The notes under the pieces: generated by a model
Database searches by the model: none
The model's input: only the letters and a program-made list of their open reading frames with translations
What the model was told of the DNA's origin: nothing
Shown: positions 6,103-7,997 of the stretch, one piece after another
Numbering within the stretch: position 1 is the first letter of the stretch
How the letters are laid out: each line of letters opens with the position of its first letter
Made by a program: the position numbers and the translations under genes
Assembly (NCBI GenBank): GCA_946885925.1
Contig: CAMPHP010000113.1
Location: 1 to 7,997 of the forward strand
Reading direction: 5' to 3'
Length of the DNA: 7,997 bases
Source of the DNA: an uncultured Litorilinea sp.
Lineage (GTDB): Bacteria > Chloroflexota > Anaerolineae > Caldilineales > Caldilineaceae

Positions 6103-7245
6103 CTAGGCGGATGTTGGCGGGCGGCGTGTCTCCCAGCCTTCTTCAAAGAGGCGTAGGAAATAGACCTCGCTATATGGATGTTTGCTCGCTTCTTCCTCGT
6201 TTAATTCAACACCCCAACCGGGCGTATCAGGTACGGTAATATAGCCATTCTTTACACGCGGCACACCTTGTAATAGATCCCATGTCCACGTCTCCATCGA
6301 GTCATCAAAGTTTTCGTGGATCAGGAAATTCGGGATGGAGGCATGGATATGGGCATTCATGGCAGTGCAGAAGGGGCTTTGGGCTTGGTGGCACGCTACC
6401 AGCGCCGTGTAGGCAACGGCAATGGCGCAGGCTTGTCGTGCACGGGCGGGGCCAAGCTTTTGCGGTTCGGGCTGCACAATGTCAATGACCCGATGGGATA
6501 AGAGGTCGGCAAAGTCACGTAGCTCGCTAAAGGCTTCGCCCAAGACGACTGGAATCTTAATGGCACGGGCTACCTCAATGTGGCCCTCTATGTCAAAACT
6601 ACGTACGGGTGTCTCCATCCACATAGGATCAAACTCTTCCAGGCGGCGACCCAGGCGAATGGCATGCGTGACAGTAAAGCGGTCGTGCGCTTCGATCAGT
6701 AGATCGACTTTTGGACCTACTGCCTCGCGCACTGCCCGTACTATCTCGATAGACAGGTCTTCGCTCTCGCGGCTAATTTGCTGATAGGCTCCGCCAAAGG
6801 GATCGAATTTGAGAGCCGTATAGCCCTTTGCCGCCATCGCTGCCGCTCGTTCGGCAAACGCCTCCGGCGTGCGGTCGCCTTTGTACCAACCATTGCCATA
6901 GACGCGCAACTGGTCATTGTGTTTGCCGCCCCACAATTGCCAAACTGGTACGCCGAGACTTTTGCCCAAAATGTCCCAACATGCCTGTTCGATGGCGCTC
7001 ATGGCAAGGGTGACACCATAGAAGCGCGCTTTGTGGAGCTTATACCAGATGCGGTCGGGGTGACGCGGATCTTCGCCGATGACATGGCGGCGCAGCTCTT
7101 CGACATCACCCAAATGGGGCTTGGTGGCGAGACCACCTGTCGCCTCGCCCAGCCCAGTGATGCCGTCATCCGTATAGAGTTTAACAAAGACCCAGTTCTT
7201 CCACGGGTTGCCGACCACAAAGGTCTTGAGATCGGTAATACGCAT
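6103..7245 (-). CDS. Enolase-superfamily sugar-acid dehydratase, D-galactonate dehydratase-like
   Basis: Mandelate racemase/muconate lactonising enzyme family, 380 aa. Such enzymes abstract the proton alpha to a carboxylate with Mg2+ help; the closest type dehydrates aldonic acids such as galactonate. Capping domain about 1-115, then the TIM barrel. Visible active-site residues: Lys146 (ALKFDPFGG), metal ligands Glu185 (LIEAHDRF), Glu211 (WMETPV) and Glu237 (VVLGEAF), His187 two residues after the first ligand, Asp255 (VIDIVQPE), His286 (ACHQAQSPF) and Glu311 (HENF). The acid/base pair His187 and His286 with Glu311 fits the galactonate dehydratase layout; there the first ligand is Asp, here Glu, and PHNPLGP is replaced by CHQAQSP, so the substrate may differ. 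ATG at 7245 has GGAGG (7250-7254) 4 nt upstream. It stands alone: no sugar transporter or regulator is visible. Confidence 0.92.
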   Translation of the reverse strand: MRITDLKTFVVGNPWKNWVFVKLYTDDGITGLGEATGGLATKPHLGDVEELRRHVIGEDPRHPDRIWYKLHKARFYGVTLAMSAIEQACWDILGKSLGVPVWQLWGGKHNDQLRVYGNGWYKGDRTPEAFAERAAAMAAKGYTALKFDPFGGAYQQISRESEDLSIEIVRAVREAVGPKVDLLIEAHDRFTVTHAIRLGRRLEEFDPMWMETPVRSFDIEGHIEVARAIKIPVVLGEAFSELRDFADLLSHRVIDIVQPEPQKLGPARARQACAIAVAYTALVACHQAQSPFCTAMNAHIHASIPNFLIHENFDDSMETWTWDLLQGVPRVKNGYITVPDTPGWGVELNEEEASKHPYSEVYFLRLFEEGWETRRPPTSA

Positions 7246-7366
7246 AATTCCTCCATGAGTGGGTGAGAAGGGAGTGGTTGTTGGTGGGAAGTAATGAGAT
7301 TATGCCACAAGCACAGGGGTGAAGGTAACTCAGGTGTGTATAAACCAAACATCTACTTTGTAGAAA

Positions 7367-7443
7367 CGCGCGGCTCTGTCACCCTGGAAGGGGTTCTCTG
7401 CCTCTGCTCGCCTAAAGAGAACCGTACGGCATGACAGGCGCGC
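7367..7443. other. Nested inverted-repeat structure upstream of the dehydratase gene
   Basis: Three pairing blocks in register: GCGCG (7368-7372) with CGCGC (7439-7443), CTGTCA (7376-7381) with TGACAG (7432-7437), and GGTTCTCT (7392-7399) with AGAGAACC (7416-7423). The palindrome CCGTACGG (7422-7429) overlaps the inner block. On the - strand the outer stem is followed by TTT only. It could be a leader structure, a boundary terminator or an interspersed repeat. Confidence 0.55.
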
Positions 7444-7554
7444 TGCTGTTAGAGAGCTAGCTGGCAGATGAAATCAGCAGGGATTTAGTCCACTTTGCAC
7501 ATGAAAGTGCGTAAGTCGCAAGCATATAACAATGAATTTGACAAATTGGAAAAA

Positions 7555-7574
7555 TTGGGTATTGACAAACCCAA
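7555..7574. promoter_or_regulatory. Inverted repeat over the -35 box, candidate operator
   Basis: TTGGGT (7555-7560) and ACCCAA (7569-7574) are exact reverse complements separated by 8 nt that contain most of the TTGACA -35 box. A second dyad AATTTG-A-CAAATT (7535-7547) lies just upstream, and TTGACAAA occurs twice, at 7538 and 7562. Confidence 0.5.
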
Positions 7575-7589
7575 AAAATCCGCTATGAT
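7562..7589 (+). promoter_or_regulatory. Sigma-70-type promoter reading toward the right window edge
   Basis: TTGACA (7562-7567), 16-nt spacer, TATGAT (7584-7589): exact -35 and a -10 with one mismatch. Transcription would start near 7596 and run through the hairpins at 7723-7867. No + strand coding frame starts close by, so the transcript is a long leader or a noncoding RNA. Confidence 0.65.
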
Positions 7590-7722
7590 ATGTAAATGTA
7601 AGCACGTTGAGTCGCACAATACATTGAGATAGCACGCATAATTGTTTGATTTTGAACCGGTCGTCATCATTAGACGGCGCTAATGAAAGGAGGCTGGGTT
7701 GATTTGGTTTTATCGAGGAGAC

Positions 7723-7867
7723 ATAGCACCGAAGGGAGGTGCTATCGCCTAGACTACTAGACCCGCTTTCTCGCTTCTGTGCCTTAGCCTCGTGCCTGGA
7801 CACATGAGGATTGGCACAGAGTACGATGAGACGCAGCGTAGTGAAGTACAGTGGAATGGACACTGTA
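7723..7867 (+). ncRNA. Candidate structured RNA: three hairpins with GGA in every terminal loop
   Basis: Hairpin 1: ATAGCACC (7723-7730), loop GAAGGGA, GGTGCTAT (7738-7745). Hairpin 2: TCTGTGCC (7776-7783) with GGCACAGA (7813-7820), an internal loop, then CCTC-GTG (7788-7794) with CAC-AT-GAGG (7801-7809), loop CCTGGA. Hairpin 3: TACAGTG (7847-7853), loop GAATGGA, CACTGTA (7861-7867). All outer stems are perfect, and loops 1 and 3 match at 6 of 7 positions. The run lies downstream of the promoter at 7562. I do not recognise a known riboswitch; the repeated GGA-in-loop layout resembles RNAs that bind CsrA/RsmA-type proteins. The 3' end is not clear (only a T run at 7918-7922). Confidence 0.45.
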
Positions 7868-7997
7868 TATGAGATGACGTGACAGATTGTTTTCCGGTTC
7901 GTAGGATGATTGTGTTGTTTTTGTCTTAACTTGTGTTGACTTTATGGCGTTTGTATAGCTACTCGGTTTTGTGCAAGAGAGGAGTGTTTCTCAAGAG

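Larger units (their letters stand above)
7246..7997. other. 750-bp region without a protein gene: dehydratase upstream region and a divergent structured leader
   Basis: No convincing coding frame on either strand; the - strand frame 7474-7863 runs antisense through the promoter and hairpins and resembles no protein. The left part is the upstream region of the dehydratase gene with a nested hairpin; the right part holds a + strand promoter and three hairpins. A purine-rich AAGAGAGGAG at 7975-7984, with a weak TTGTGT-17-TATAGC promoter at 7931-7959, hints that a + strand gene begins just past the window. Confidence 0.5.

Noticed and set aside
7416..7432. Resemblance of GTACGGTTC (- strand) to the 3' strand of group II intron domain V
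   Set aside because: The required 5' strand (GAGCCG...) is absent upstream and no intron protein or other domains are nearby; the match comes from the CCGTACGG palindrome.
7690..7760. Resemblance of the AGGGAGG region to a T-box leader
   Set aside because: The T-box core (TGGNACCGCG) and an antiterminator/terminator pair are not present.
7474..7863. 129-codon - strand frame
   Set aside because: Runs antisense across a good promoter and three hairpins; composition is not protein-like and there is no ribosome site.
7805..7873. 22-codon + strand frame starting ATGAGGATT
   Set aside because: Lies within hairpins 2 and 3; the stem symmetry explains the sequence better than a peptide, and the upstream ribosome site is weak.

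Overview
The window is a piece of bacterial chromosome of roughly middling GC content, with compact protein genes separated by fairly long, AT-richer intergenic stretches. Protein style (the CobD-like enzyme, the two-part His-rich membrane protein, the enolase-superfamily dehydratase) reminds me of Chloroflexota, but this is an impression from family resemblance and not a demonstrated placement. There are no rRNA, tRNA, CRISPR or recognisable transposase genes.

Left end, + strand (1-2063): the 3' part of a phosphate-uptake operon, pstA (cut by the window edge), pstB and phoU, tightly spaced and surely co-transcribed. PstA and PstB form the membrane and ATPase parts of the high-affinity phosphate ABC importer, and PhoU couples it to Pho signalling. 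Next, on the - strand and converging on phoU, lies a single gene (2255-3376) for a PLP enzyme of the CobD/HisC fold, most likely threonine-phosphate decarboxylase of cobalamin nucleotide-loop synthesis.

Middle, - strand (5655 down to 3562): a well-delimited, apparently uncharacterised two-gene unit. It has a near-consensus promoter (5629-5655), a leader of about 330 nt containing an 18-bp perfect palindrome, a 441-aa secreted/membrane protein, an intercistronic hairpin, a 75-aa single-pass membrane protein with a very strong ribosome binding site, and a rho-independent terminator. The large protein combines a signal peptide that would leave His as the mature N-terminus, a YtkA/CopC-like beta domain, and a membrane domain carrying two copies of an HxxEH...E-x(1,2)-H pattern. 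I read it as a candidate membrane metal or haem protein, with the small protein as a possible accessory subunit. This is the strongest candidate for a new system here.

Right part: an intergenic stretch (5656-6102) with small repeats and a 15-bp hairpin, a - strand gene (6103-7245) for a D-galactonate-dehydratase-like enzyme of the enolase superfamily, and 750 bases without a protein gene up to the window end. That last stretch holds a nested hairpin (7367-7443), a good + strand promoter with an inverted repeat over its -35 box (7555-7589), and then three consecutive hairpins whose terminal loops all end in GGA (7723-7867). It looks like a structured leader or small RNA; a downstream gene probably starts just beyond the window.
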